Source of the DNA: Candidatus Methylomirabilota bacterium | GTDB lineage: Bacteria > Methylomirabilota > Methylomirabilia > Methylomirabilales > Methylomirabilaceae | Length of the DNA stretch: 64,000 nt | Assembly: GCA_028870115.1 (NCBI GenBank) | Contig: JAGWQH010000097.1 | Span: forward strand, 1-64,000 | Reading direction: 5' to 3' | Shown: positions 20,970-27,892 of the stretch, piece after piece | Layout: the number at the start of each line of letters is the position of its first letter | How positions within the stretch are numbered: the first letter of the stretch is position 1 | Notes under the pieces: model-generated | Databases searched by the model: none | What the model saw: only the letters and a program-made list of their open reading frames with translations | What the model was told of the DNA's origin: nothing | Made by a program: the position numbers and the translations under genes

Positions 20970-21224
20970 TCAGTTTAAGCCAAGCTCTCCCCCACGATTG
21001 AAGTAGACCTCCTCAGGTATGAAGTACGTCAGCGCCTGATCATGATTGCCACCAGATACAAAAAGCCGGCTCGCACCTGAATGTAGCTGATGTCCGTCGC
21101 CTATACGCGGCTTAGGACATGCGACTTCAAACTCAGGAAGCAAATACGGGGCCACCCTGGGATACGCGGCAACGATCCTGTATAAGTAGTCATAACAACA
21201 GCATTTTCTCCAGGTTTCTCTCAT
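20970..21224 (-). CDS. Possible small protein of 84 residues
   Basis: An open frame beginning MRETWRKCCCYDYLY with a weak GAGAGGG about a dozen bases upstream. No domain is recognised. It could be chance; I list it because it fills part of the 535-base gap 20912-21446. Confidence 0.2.
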   Translation of the reverse strand: MRETWRKCCCYDYLYRIVAAYPRVAPYLLPEFEVACPKPRIGDGHQLHSGASRLFVSGGNHDQALTYFIPEEVYFNRGGELGLN

Positions 21225-21399
21225 TCAGAGCTTTACCCTCTCGGCAGGGGGTATTACAGCGGGGTGTTACGCGTGCTTGAACTGATGCGGGGATAGGACA
21301 GCGGAGAAGCAGAGCAGGTAGGGATTAAGAGCGCATGGAAAATCACTACCTTAGCCGACGCCATTAGAGGCAGTAACGGGGGAGGAGCCGCGATCTTGA

Positions 21400-21435
21400 A
21401 CTGTCACACCGCACTGTCACACCGGTGTCACATCG
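21400..21435. repeat. Three-copy TGTCACAYCG repeat
   Basis: TGTCACACCG at 21402-21411 and 21415-21424, then TGTCACATCG at 21426-21435. The first two sit in a longer repeat, ACTGTCACACCG. The array lies just 3' of the sigma-54-type regulator. It may be a binding site array; no partner is known. Confidence 0.4.
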
Positions 21436-21446
21436 AGAGGGGGATG

Positions 21447-22829
21447 CTACAGTCTGCTGTCCGACAGCACCGGCGTGTCAAGGTCAGTTTTGCTACGACT
21501 GCTGATGATGTGGTATTTTGTTAACTTCCGATAGAGGGTCATCCGGGACCAACGCAGTTTCTGGGCGGCCTTACTCTTGTTCCACTGCGTCGCAAACAGG
21601 GCACTCAGAATCGACTCTTTCTCGGCAGTTGCGTTGCCCGCCCACCGGTGTCGATACTGTTCCGGCATGTGATCCAGGTCGATTATACCGGCATCAAGGT
21701 TCATCAGACACACCTCTGTCATATTCCTGAGCTCTCGGACGTTGCCTGGCCAGTCGTACTGGAGTAGCCGCTCAACCAGTTGGGGGGCGACTCCATATAC
21801 CCGTTTAGCAAGCCCCGCATTGAGTTCACGGATAAAGTGTCTCAACAGAAGCGGGATATCGTCCCTCCTGGCCCTCAAGGGCGGCAGGTCGATGTACGCA
21901 ACGTTCAAACGATAATAGAGATCTCGTCGAAACTTACCGGCAGCCATCAGCCCTTCCAGATCCTGGTTGGTAGCGGCGATGACGCGAAGATCGATGGTCA
22001 CGTCCCTTCGCCCACCCACTCGTTGGATAGTTTTCTTCTCCAACAGCCGAAGCAGCTTCGCCTGGGCGGATAGCGACATGTCGCCGATCTCGTCCAGGAA
22101 GACCGTTCCCCCATCGGCTTGCTTGAGCTTCCCCTCGTAGGCGGCGTAGGCGCCGGTGAACGCCCCCCGCTCATAGCCGAATAACTCACTTTCCGTCAGA
22201 GATTCCGGAATCGCGGCGCAGTTGAGGCAGACGAGCAGCCTTCCGGCTCGCTCACCGTTTTTGTGAATCAGCTCAGCCACCAGTTCCTTGCCTGTGCCGG
22301 TTTCCCCCGTAATGAGCACGTTGCTATCGGTCGCCCCAACCTTGCGGATGAGGGTCTTGACCCCCCTCATCAGCGAACTCTCGCCGACCAGCCGATGTCC
22401 GTCAATCAAGTCGGGAGCGCCACCGGTCATGTCGATTGGTACCGGACGAATACGCGGCTCGCGTGAGGCTAAAAGCCGCCGAATGCTCTCCATAAGAGCG
22501 TCGGATGCAAACGGCTGCAGAAAGTAATCACCTATCCCCGCCCTGAGAGCTTCGATGACCAGCTTCTCGGAACTGAAGGCTGTAATGAGAATGACAGGTA
22601 GCCCTGGGTCCCGCAGTTTCATAAGTCTGGCCAGTTCCAAACCTGAGGGTTCACCGGGTAGCTTGTAATCGAGGATCGCCAGATCGACAGCAGTCAGGGC
22701 CAGGGTACGTAAGGCGTGTTCAGAATCCGAAGCGAGTATGGGGATGAAGCCGTGTTGTTCCAGGGCGGATTTCAGGAAGCCCAGCATGTGGGGATCAGCC
22801 TCGACGGCGAGAATCCGTGGCTTCTCCAT
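21447..22829 (-). CDS. NtrC-family sigma-54-dependent response regulator
   Basis: 460 residues in the order receiver, AAA, Fis-type HTH. The receiver has the phosphoacceptor D54 (LAILDYKLPG), but the acidic pocket reads VEADP (E10, D12). The conserved lysine is replaced by glutamine (FLQPF, Q105). The central domain has GETGTGKE (175-182), GAFTGA (222-227) for sigma-54 contact, and the R-finger region RRDLYYRL. The C-terminus (WNKSKAAQKLRWSRMTLYRKL) is the DNA-binding HTH. No sensor kinase is adjacent, so it is an orphan. The altered receiver may respond weakly, or not at all, to phosphorylation. Confidence 0.9.
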   Translation of the reverse strand: MEKPRILAVEADPHMLGFLKSALEQHGFIPILASDSEHALRTLALTAVDLAILDYKLPGEPSGLELARLMKLRDPGLPVILITAFSSEKLVIEALRAGIGDYFLQPFASDALMESIRRLLASREPRIRPVPIDMTGGAPDLIDGHRLVGESSLMRGVKTLIRKVGATDSNVLITGETGTGKELVAELIHKNGERAGRLLVCLNCAAIPESLTESELFGYERGAFTGAYAAYEGKLKQADGGTVFLDEIGDMSLSAQAKLLRLLEKKTIQRVGGRRDVTIDLRVIAATNQDLEGLMAAGKFRRDLYYRLNVAYIDLPPLRARRDDIPLLLRHFIRELNAGLAKRVYGVAPQLVERLLQYDWPGNVRELRNMTEVCLMNLDAGIIDLDHMPEQYRHRWAGNATAEKESILSALFATQWNKSKAAQKLRWSRMTLYRKLTKYHIISSRSKTDLDTPVLSDSRL

Positions 22830-23531
22830 TGGAAACCTCCCTGTCTCCCAATCAAAAGGGGTTGGAAGATCATGCGGGTGATGGTTCTATTCGCACAATG
22901 CTTATAACCTCAAGAGGAACGGTGAAGTCACGCAGCATAATCCATCGAGCTACACCCAGCGGTCTGGGGACTGAACGCGTTGAATTGTACGCAAGCCACG
23001 GGCCATCAGCGAGGTATTGGCAGAAAAAACCTCCAATCTCCATACAGTCAAGCGGTTATGAGACTCGGGTCTAGCCGCTTGCGACCGAGCGAGTCCCAAG
23101 TCAGTATGATTTTGTTACACTACAGTGTACGAAAGGATACCTCCATCTGCTTCGCTCCTTGACCAACAGGGCCCTCTGGCGTCGTATGGATGTAAAGGCG
23201 TCTGCGTCATCATCCTTCGACATTCGCTGGCAAGAGGTCGGCAACGTGATGGGTACGGTAGCATCTTCGTCCACGGAGTATCTGACTTCAGACAAAGGGC
23301 TATGGAACGGAGAAGATGTCTAGCGCTGGCGACGAACGGGAGGGCATCTCGCAATACAAAGCCCTCCGCAACATGTTACTCTACGGAGGGCTTGACCAAT
23401 CAGAGCCGTGATGGCAGGTCGATATCGTCTCGGCTTCACTTCAGTCACCCCGGCGCCATGTTCAACACCTCCGAAGACGTATCGTCTTCAAGTAAGGAGC
23501 GGTTCCGTCACAATAATGAGATTTCTATCTG
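22830..23531. other. Intergenic region with one strong hairpin
   Basis: 702 bases upstream of the regulator without a supported gene. At 23359-23393 the arms AAGCCCTCCG and CGGAGGGCTT form a 10-bp stem around a 15-base loop; it lacks a T-run. Frames in this stretch have no domain and no good ribosome-binding site. Confidence 0.5.
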
Positions 23532-23607
23532 TGGAGCCGGCGGGGGGACTTGAACCCTCGACCTGCTGATTACGAATCAGCTGCTCTGCCAACTGAGCTA
23601 CGCCGGC
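23532..23607 (-). tRNA. tRNA-Thr(CGT)
   Basis: 76 bases with encoded CCA. The acceptor stem pairs GCCGGCG with CGCCGGC. The D-arm GTAGCTCAGTTGGCAGAGC and T-arm GGTTCAAGTCC are standard. The anticodon stem GCTGA/TCAGC encloses TTCGTAA with anticodon CGT. Confidence 0.95.
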
Positions 23608-23646
23608 GGGAGAGTGCGACTACTATAGTCAAGGGCCTCAGAGCTG

Positions 23647-24474
23647 TCAAGCTGCAGGCGTTTCGGCGTCTTTCCGGCCGACCATAACCTCTGCTCCTCG
23701 TTCTATGCCGAGGAGCCGGGACGCATCCCCCTGATTTACGAAGATCTCCAGATAATCGGCGCTTCCAATGACCGCGCCAAGTGCGGCAGGGGCAACTTGG
23801 CCATAGTAGGCAACAACCGGAATCTCCATCTCAGAGACATACACCATGCATGCTGCCGGAGAATCCCCAGTCGCCAAGTGTTCCAGATCAACTCGGCCAA
23901 TATTCGTCACCAGGTTACCGAACCGATCGATGTGGAGAATTTTCCCCCTGATTAATGAGGCCCCGGACGGCGCTGCGCGCGGGAGTACCAAACGGACATA
24001 GTCATTGATCGGTTCTCCGAACTCGGCGGGCTCAGCCCCAAGCGACAGATGCCCCGCTACGGGCGCAAAAATGTCGCGTCCGTGGAAGGTGGTGCTGACC
24101 GGCTGCAGGAAATACCGGACCGCGGCAACGGCCCTGACCTTCGACCCGGCCTTTTCTGCCAGCGGAGCCAGGAGTCCGTTGTCCGGGCCGATGAACAGAT
24201 GGCCGTCGCAGGTGACGAGTATCGGCCGACGAGGCCCGCCTACCCCAGGATCAACGACTGCAACATGGATCGTGCCGGCGGGGAAGTAGCGGTAGGACGC
24301 GATGAGCTGAAATGTCGCTTCGGCAGCGTCGTACGCCTTGCCGCTATGGCACAGATCGACAAGCGCCGCATCGGGGTTGATCCCGAGGATCACCCCTTTC
24401 ATGATACCAACGAATGGGTCGCTCAACCCGAAATCCGTCAGCAACGTGACGACTCGGCGCGTGTCCCCTCCCAT
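23647..24474 (-). CDS. SAM hydroxide adenosyltransferase / SAM hydrolase (DUF62)
   Basis: 275 residues with the family marks: VVTLLTDFG at the start, HVAVVDPGVGG, IGPDNGLL, TFHGRDIFAPVAGHL, and the C-terminal ILHIDRFGNLVTNI. Members split S-adenosylmethionine into adenosine and methionine. The upstream thioesterase gene ends two bases before this start, so the two are co-transcribed. The pairing has no obvious metabolic logic. Confidence 0.88.
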   Translation of the reverse strand: MGGDTRRVVTLLTDFGLSDPFVGIMKGVILGINPDAALVDLCHSGKAYDAAEATFQLIASYRYFPAGTIHVAVVDPGVGGPRRPILVTCDGHLFIGPDNGLLAPLAEKAGSKVRAVAAVRYFLQPVSTTFHGRDIFAPVAGHLSLGAEPAEFGEPINDYVRLVLPRAAPSGASLIRGKILHIDRFGNLVTNIGRVDLEHLATGDSPAACMVYVSEMEIPVVAYYGQVAPAALGAVIGSADYLEIFVNQGDASRLLGIERGAEVMVGRKDAETPAA

Positions 24475-24475
24475 C

Positions 24476-24874
24476 CTATCCTCGGACTTTCATTAGAAGA
24501 CCAGTGGCCTCGGCAACGATTGCCCCGTCCTCCTGCTCGGCCCACCCCTTCGTCGTGACCGTCCTGCTATCCTGCTTTACGATCTGACCGTAAAAGATCA
24601 ACCGCGCGCCGATAGCGGCCGGGCGCCTGAGCCTCATCTCAAGCTTGGTCGTCACGGCCATGATCTGCCGCAAGTAGGCGTTGTTCACCATCACCTCGTC
24701 AAGAATGGTCGCAATAATCCCTCCATGCAGGATATCTTTCCAGCCTTGAAACCTCTTCGGTGGGATAAACTCGGTCCGGATCCGATCATCGCCAACCAAC
24801 TCGAAATGCAGGTGCAGGCCGTCTGCATTCTGCTTGCCGCAGACAAAACACATCTGATCGTCTTCGTAATTCAT
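24476..24874 (-). CDS. PaaI-type hotdog-fold thioesterase
   Basis: 132 residues. A single hotdog domain with HGGIIATILDEVM, the HGG active-site motif in the central helix. CFVCGKQNADGLHLHFEL at the N-terminus, with two cysteines, is typical of one PaaI/YbgC-like subgroup. The likely substrate is an acyl-CoA or acyl-ACP, not identifiable from sequence. It is the first gene of a two-gene unit with the SAM hydrolase. Confidence 0.85.
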   Translation of the reverse strand: MNYEDDQMCFVCGKQNADGLHLHFELVGDDRIRTEFIPPKRFQGWKDILHGGIIATILDEVMVNNAYLRQIMAVTTKLEMRLRRPAAIGARLIFYGQIVKQDSRTVTTKGWAEQEDGAIVAEATGLLMKVRG

Positions 24875-24956
24875 GGGCTCTTCCTGCGCTTTTTCCGTTG
24901 ACTTTTACGAGTTGACCCTTTACAAGTAATGACCGGAGGCGACTGACGACGCCAGT

Positions 24957-25043
24957 GCCGAAGTGGCGGAATTGGTAGACGCGCTGCGTTCAGGGCGCAG
25001 TGAGCGTATGCTCATCGGGGTTCGAGTCCCCGCTTCGGCACCA
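24957..25043 (+). tRNA. tRNA-Leu(CAG)
   Basis: 87 bases, class II with a long variable arm (GTGAGCGTATGCTCATC) and encoded CCA. Acceptor arms are GCCGAAG and CTTCGGC. The anticodon stem CTGCG/CGCAG encloses TTCAGGG, giving CAG. Its last 50 bases recur at 27669-27718. Confidence 0.95.
24994..25043 (+). repeat. Left 50-bp repeat (tRNA-Leu 3' end, att-like)
   Basis: The 3' part of tRNA-Leu, from the anticodon arm through CCA. It matches 27669-27718 with two mismatches and no gaps. A tRNA 3' end is the classic integrase target, so these look like the two attachment sites of an integrated element of about 2.7 kb. Confidence 0.8.
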
Positions 25044-25061
25044 TCAGTTTCAAGAACTCAC

Positions 25062-25083
25062 GGGCCTCAGATATCTGAGGCCC
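25062..25083 (+). terminator. Hairpin after tRNA-Leu
   Basis: A perfect palindrome, GGGCCTCAG-ATAT-CTGAGGCCC, followed by TTCGTATTT, 19 bases after the tRNA. It probably terminates the tRNA transcript. Confidence 0.6.
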
Positions 25084-25137
25084 TTCGTATTTAAAAAAGA
25101 CAATCGACTTTCTTCGAGAGGTTTACCTCTGCTCGGC

Positions 25138-25368
25138 TCAGAGCAACTCGAGGAATTGTTCGATGGTAAGCCCAGCCTGATCGATTATCGATTCAAGGGT
25201 CCTACGCTTGAGGTCTCTGGTGTGGAAAGGGATGGTAACTCGAAGCGTGGGGTTGCCTGGATACTTAAGAACGTAATGGCTTCCTGATGCATGATGGAGA
25301 AGAAAGCCAGCTCTTTGTAGAGCCCGAAGAACCTGCCGTGGCATGAGGGCAGGCAACCGCCGCTTCAT
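25138..25368 (-). CDS. hicA: HicA-type mRNA interferase toxin
   Basis: 76 residues with the dsRBD-like HicA fold. The catalytic histidine is in HHASGSHYVL, and IPFHTRDLKRRTLESIIDQAGLTIEQFLELL is the family C-terminus. It cleaves mRNA in a ribosome-independent way when not bound by HicB. It overlaps the end of hicB by four bases. The order antitoxin first, toxin second is one of the two known HicAB layouts. Confidence 0.9.
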   Translation of the reverse strand: MKRRLPALMPRQVLRALQRAGFLLHHASGSHYVLKYPGNPTLRVTIPFHTRDLKRRTLESIIDQAGLTIEQFLELL

Positions 25369-25619
25369 GCAGCTTCAAAGGCTACCCTCACCTTCTCCTT
25401 GACCGGTTTCAGCTTAATCTCTCTATCAGGCGGAACAGGAAGCCCGTCCTTACGCAGACTTTCAAGGTAAGCTCGGATGGCGTCCTGAGCCATCTCGCGC
25501 GCCTCTGCGAGGGTATCGCCCTCTGTCACAAGACCAGGCAGCGCTGGGCAGGTCACAACGTACCCGCCCTCTTCGGCAGGCTCAAAAAGGACCGTGTAGC
25601 TATACTCCTTAGCTCCCAA
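25365..25619 (-). CDS. hicB: HicB-type antitoxin
   Basis: 84 residues. The partial RNase H-like HicB fold is visible as YTVLFEPAEEGGYVVTCPALPGLVTEGDTLAEAREMAQDAI. A TTG start at 25619 follows AAGGAGG at ten bases; no better start fits the family N-terminus. There is no C-terminal DNA-binding domain, unlike longer HicB proteins, so autoregulation may need another factor. Confidence 0.88.
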   Translation of the reverse strand: MGAKEYSYTVLFEPAEEGGYVVTCPALPGLVTEGDTLAEAREMAQDAIRAYLESLRKDGLPVPPDREIKLKPVKEKVRVAFEAA

Positions 25620-25658
25620 ATTTCGCGTCCTCCTTATGGATACCCTGTAGCTGCAATT

Positions 25659-25687
25659 TTTGTATCACAACGATATGGACCCGTCAA
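25659..25687 (-). promoter_or_regulatory. Candidate hicBA promoter
   Basis: TTGACG (25682-25687), 17 bases, then TACAAA (25659-25664), about 40 bases before the hicB start on the minus strand. Confidence 0.45.
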
Positions 25688-26029
25688 CGAAGTAGAGATG
25701 CATTATTTCACGGACTGTCAAGTGTTGGTTGATGCGCAGCTCGCAGAGTGACTCACTCAGGGTCTTACATCGAAGGGCTGAGTGAGGTCTGGGGTGACCC
25801 TACCCACGCTTTCAAGCCGGTACTTGGCGCGCCCGCAGGGTCCGCTCCGCGCACGGTCCGCTGCCGTCCCGCCAGAATTATGCCAACCAACATTTCCCGG
25901 TAACGGCGGGTTTCAGAAGGCCTTGACAGGTCGTCGGAAGCACGTGACAATAGCCCCGCTCGTTAGAGATTTCATGGGCGTGGCCGATCAGCATACTCAG
26001 CAGTTAGACGACGAAACTAGGCAATCAAG
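25688..26029. other. Intergenic region inside the tRNA-Leu island
   Basis: Divergent gap between hicBA and the DUF4145 gene, with no supported ORF. At 26003-26009 GTTAGAC fits the GTTRRRY end of an integron site, 21 bases before the DUF4145 start. No matching RYYYAAC partner is seen to its left. Confidence 0.35.
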
Positions 26030-26677
26030 ATGAGCGGACATCCATTCACGCCACCCGAGGTACATAAATCGGCATTTCATTGCCCGAGGTGTAACGCGTA
26101 CGCGAAACAGCTCTGGGGCAGGGCTCACGCAAATTTTACCGGCCTGCACTTTGAAGAGGTCGGTGGGGTGACTTTCGGTTGGTGTACACATTGCCAGCAG
26201 GAATCCATTTGGGTTGACACAACGTTGATCCATCCCGCTGCAACACAAGCGCCGCCACCGAATTCAGATTTGCCAGAAACCATACGAGAAGATTATGACG
26301 AAGCGAGTTCCATAGTCGGCCATTCTCCGCGTGGCGCGGCAGCGCTTCTTCGACTTTGCATTCAAAAACTGTGCAAGCACCTGGGCGGATCTGGGAAGAA
26401 CATAAATGACGATATTTCTCTGCTTGTGAAGCAGGGTCTAAATCCAAAAATTCAGAAAAGCCTCGACATCGTTAGAGTTATTGGTAATGAGGCGGTCCAC
26501 CCAGGCACCATAGACCTGAATGACAAGCCGGAGACGGCCATTGCCTTATTTCATCTGATCAATGTCATTGCGGAAGCAATGATTACTCAGCCGAAGATGA
26601 TCGAGACTCTCTATGGAAGCCTTCCTGAGGATAAGCGTGACCAAATCAGTCAACGAGACAAGAAGTCGTCTAACTAA
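26030..26677 (+). CDS. DUF4145 domain protein
   Basis: 215 residues. An N-terminal zinc-ribbon-like part (CPRC near 18-21, CTHC near 52-55) is followed by the DUF4145 helical domain, including ALLRLCIQKLCKHLG and VRVIGNEAVHPG. DUF4145 is related to HEPN domains and is common in defence islands, alone or fused to restriction subunits; a function cannot be assigned. The gene is flanked by sequences that fit integron cassette boundaries and lies within the tRNA-Leu-bounded island. Confidence 0.8.
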   Translation: MSGHPFTPPEVHKSAFHCPRCNAYAKQLWGRAHANFTGLHFEEVGGVTFGWCTHCQQESIWVDTTLIHPAATQAPPPNSDLPETIREDYDEASSIVGHSPRGAAALLRLCIQKLCKHLGGSGKNINDDISLLVKQGLNPKIQKSLDIVRVIGNEAVHPGTIDLNDKPETAIALFHLINVIAEAMITQPKMIETLYGSLPEDKRDQISQRDKKSSN

Positions 26678-26755
26678 CTGCTGGTGCGGACGGGCCACTA
26701 GCATCACGCGACTTCGCTTGTCTGTGCCAGCCCATTGCACAGCAACACATTAGGT
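26668..26755 (+). repeat. attC-like sequence after the DUF4145 gene
   Basis: It starts with GTCTAAC, overlapping the stop region, and ends with ATTAGGT, one mismatch from GTTRRRY. Inside, GCTGGTGCGG pairs imperfectly with CCATTGCACAGC. The length (88 bases) and the position between two same-strand genes fit a degenerate cassette site. Confidence 0.35.
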
Positions 26756-26792
26756 CGCGCGATGGTGTTCGATTTTCGGGAGGATACCAGTG

Positions 26793-27533
26793 ATGTTTAA
26801 GGGAGCGGTCACCTTCGTTGCAGCAATCAAAGGCAACGGTCTAAAGTTTGAGTCGTTCGAGTTTAACCCTGACGAAGCGAGCGTCGAGAAAGTCGACATT
26901 GTGGGGCAGAATGGAGAGGAAATACGAACCACTGTCTACTTGAGCTCAGTTGCATCGCACGACGAAGGGAGAGCTCTTGCGGCGAAAGTGACCGAGAAAG
27001 CCTTGGACCGGATGAGTATCCGGCATAATCTTGCCATAGAGAAGGCCCGAATGACCGAAGACCAGTTCTCCCCGCTGAACTCTAAACCCGGTGTACTGGA
27101 AGTTGCAGCCGGTTCAGTCGTCTGCGTCGGGTTCGCCGCTAAACTTGTCCTTGGTATTCCCCCTGCCGAACTTAAGGCGGAGCTGGAGAAGCCCTCGCTA
27201 CCTGGCGAGGATTATTTTGGGCTTTTTCGTTCAGCTTGTCAGTCGACCGGTCCGGTGGAGGCATTCATGCACCTCTACAACATACTCCTAATGCTCCGTA
27301 AAGACCAAGCCGGTGTCGATGCGTTCATCATCACGAAAGACCCTACTGTGCCGCAGACCCCGCAGCCTGGTAAGCCAAAGGTTACGGAGACGGTCTATAC
27401 GCGCCTCCGAAACGAATTGGGTCACCATCGCGCAGGTGTGAACCTAGACAACACGAAGGCGGAAATGGCTACTCGGCTCGGAGGCTTGATGTCACTTACA
27501 GCACAAGCTATCCAATTGTGTAATTCCGGGTAG
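26793..27533 (+). CDS. MauJ-like / HEPN-like protein of unknown function
   Basis: 246 residues. The ATG at 26793 follows GGGAGGA at eight bases and is preferred to the GTG just before it. The C-terminal segment TRLRNELGHHRAGV contains RNELGH, which fits the R-x4-H HEPN ribonuclease motif; similar text occurs in proteins annotated MauJ, although no methylamine genes are present here. The N-terminal half is not recognised. It is the last gene of the tRNA-Leu island, on the same strand as DUF4145. A defensive or toxin-like role is inference. Confidence 0.6.
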   Translation: MFKGAVTFVAAIKGNGLKFESFEFNPDEASVEKVDIVGQNGEEIRTTVYLSSVASHDEGRALAAKVTEKALDRMSIRHNLAIEKARMTEDQFSPLNSKPGVLEVAAGSVVCVGFAAKLVLGIPPAELKAELEKPSLPGEDYFGLFRSACQSTGPVEAFMHLYNILLMLRKDQAGVDAFIITKDPTVPQTPQPGKPKVTETVYTRLRNELGHHRAGVNLDNTKAEMATRLGGLMSLTAQAIQLCNSG

Positions 27534-27668
27534 CCGGTATGCCCGAAAGTAAGCCCGCGATTTCTCGCTCCCCCCTCCTCTACCCCACTACAGCAAAGCT
27601 TGCCATCGCCCCAACCTGTTGGAATCGAAGCATTTCGATAGCTTAAGAGACGGAGCACCCGCCTTCAT

Positions 27669-27718
27669 GGCGCCGTGAGCGTATGCTCATCGGGGTTCGA
27701 GTCCCTGCTTCGGCACCA
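27669..27718 (+). repeat. Right 50-bp repeat (tRNA-Leu 3' fragment)
   Basis: A copy of 24994-25043 with two substitutions. It lacks the 5' half of the tRNA and cannot be a functional gene. It marks the right border of the island. The rest of 27534-27892 contains nothing else I can support. Confidence 0.85.
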
Positions 27719-27892
27719 CATCATATCGCTGGCTCTTCCGGAAGTCGTGTGGGTGACTGCATGGTGTGTAACGGTGCCATTCAGGTCGTAGGGTGTATAG
27801 ACCGGAGTCGAGGGTAACAGGTATTCGGGGACAAAGTGACACCGTAATAGTCATTCATCGCGGTGACCCATCGTTGGGAGGCAATATCGATT

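Noticed and set aside
23125-23553. A 142-codon frame in the gap before tRNA-Thr
   Set aside because: It extends into the tRNA gene and shows no domain.
27669-27718. A second tRNA-Leu gene
   Set aside because: Only the 3' half is present, with no acceptor 5' strand, D-arm or anticodon stem partner.
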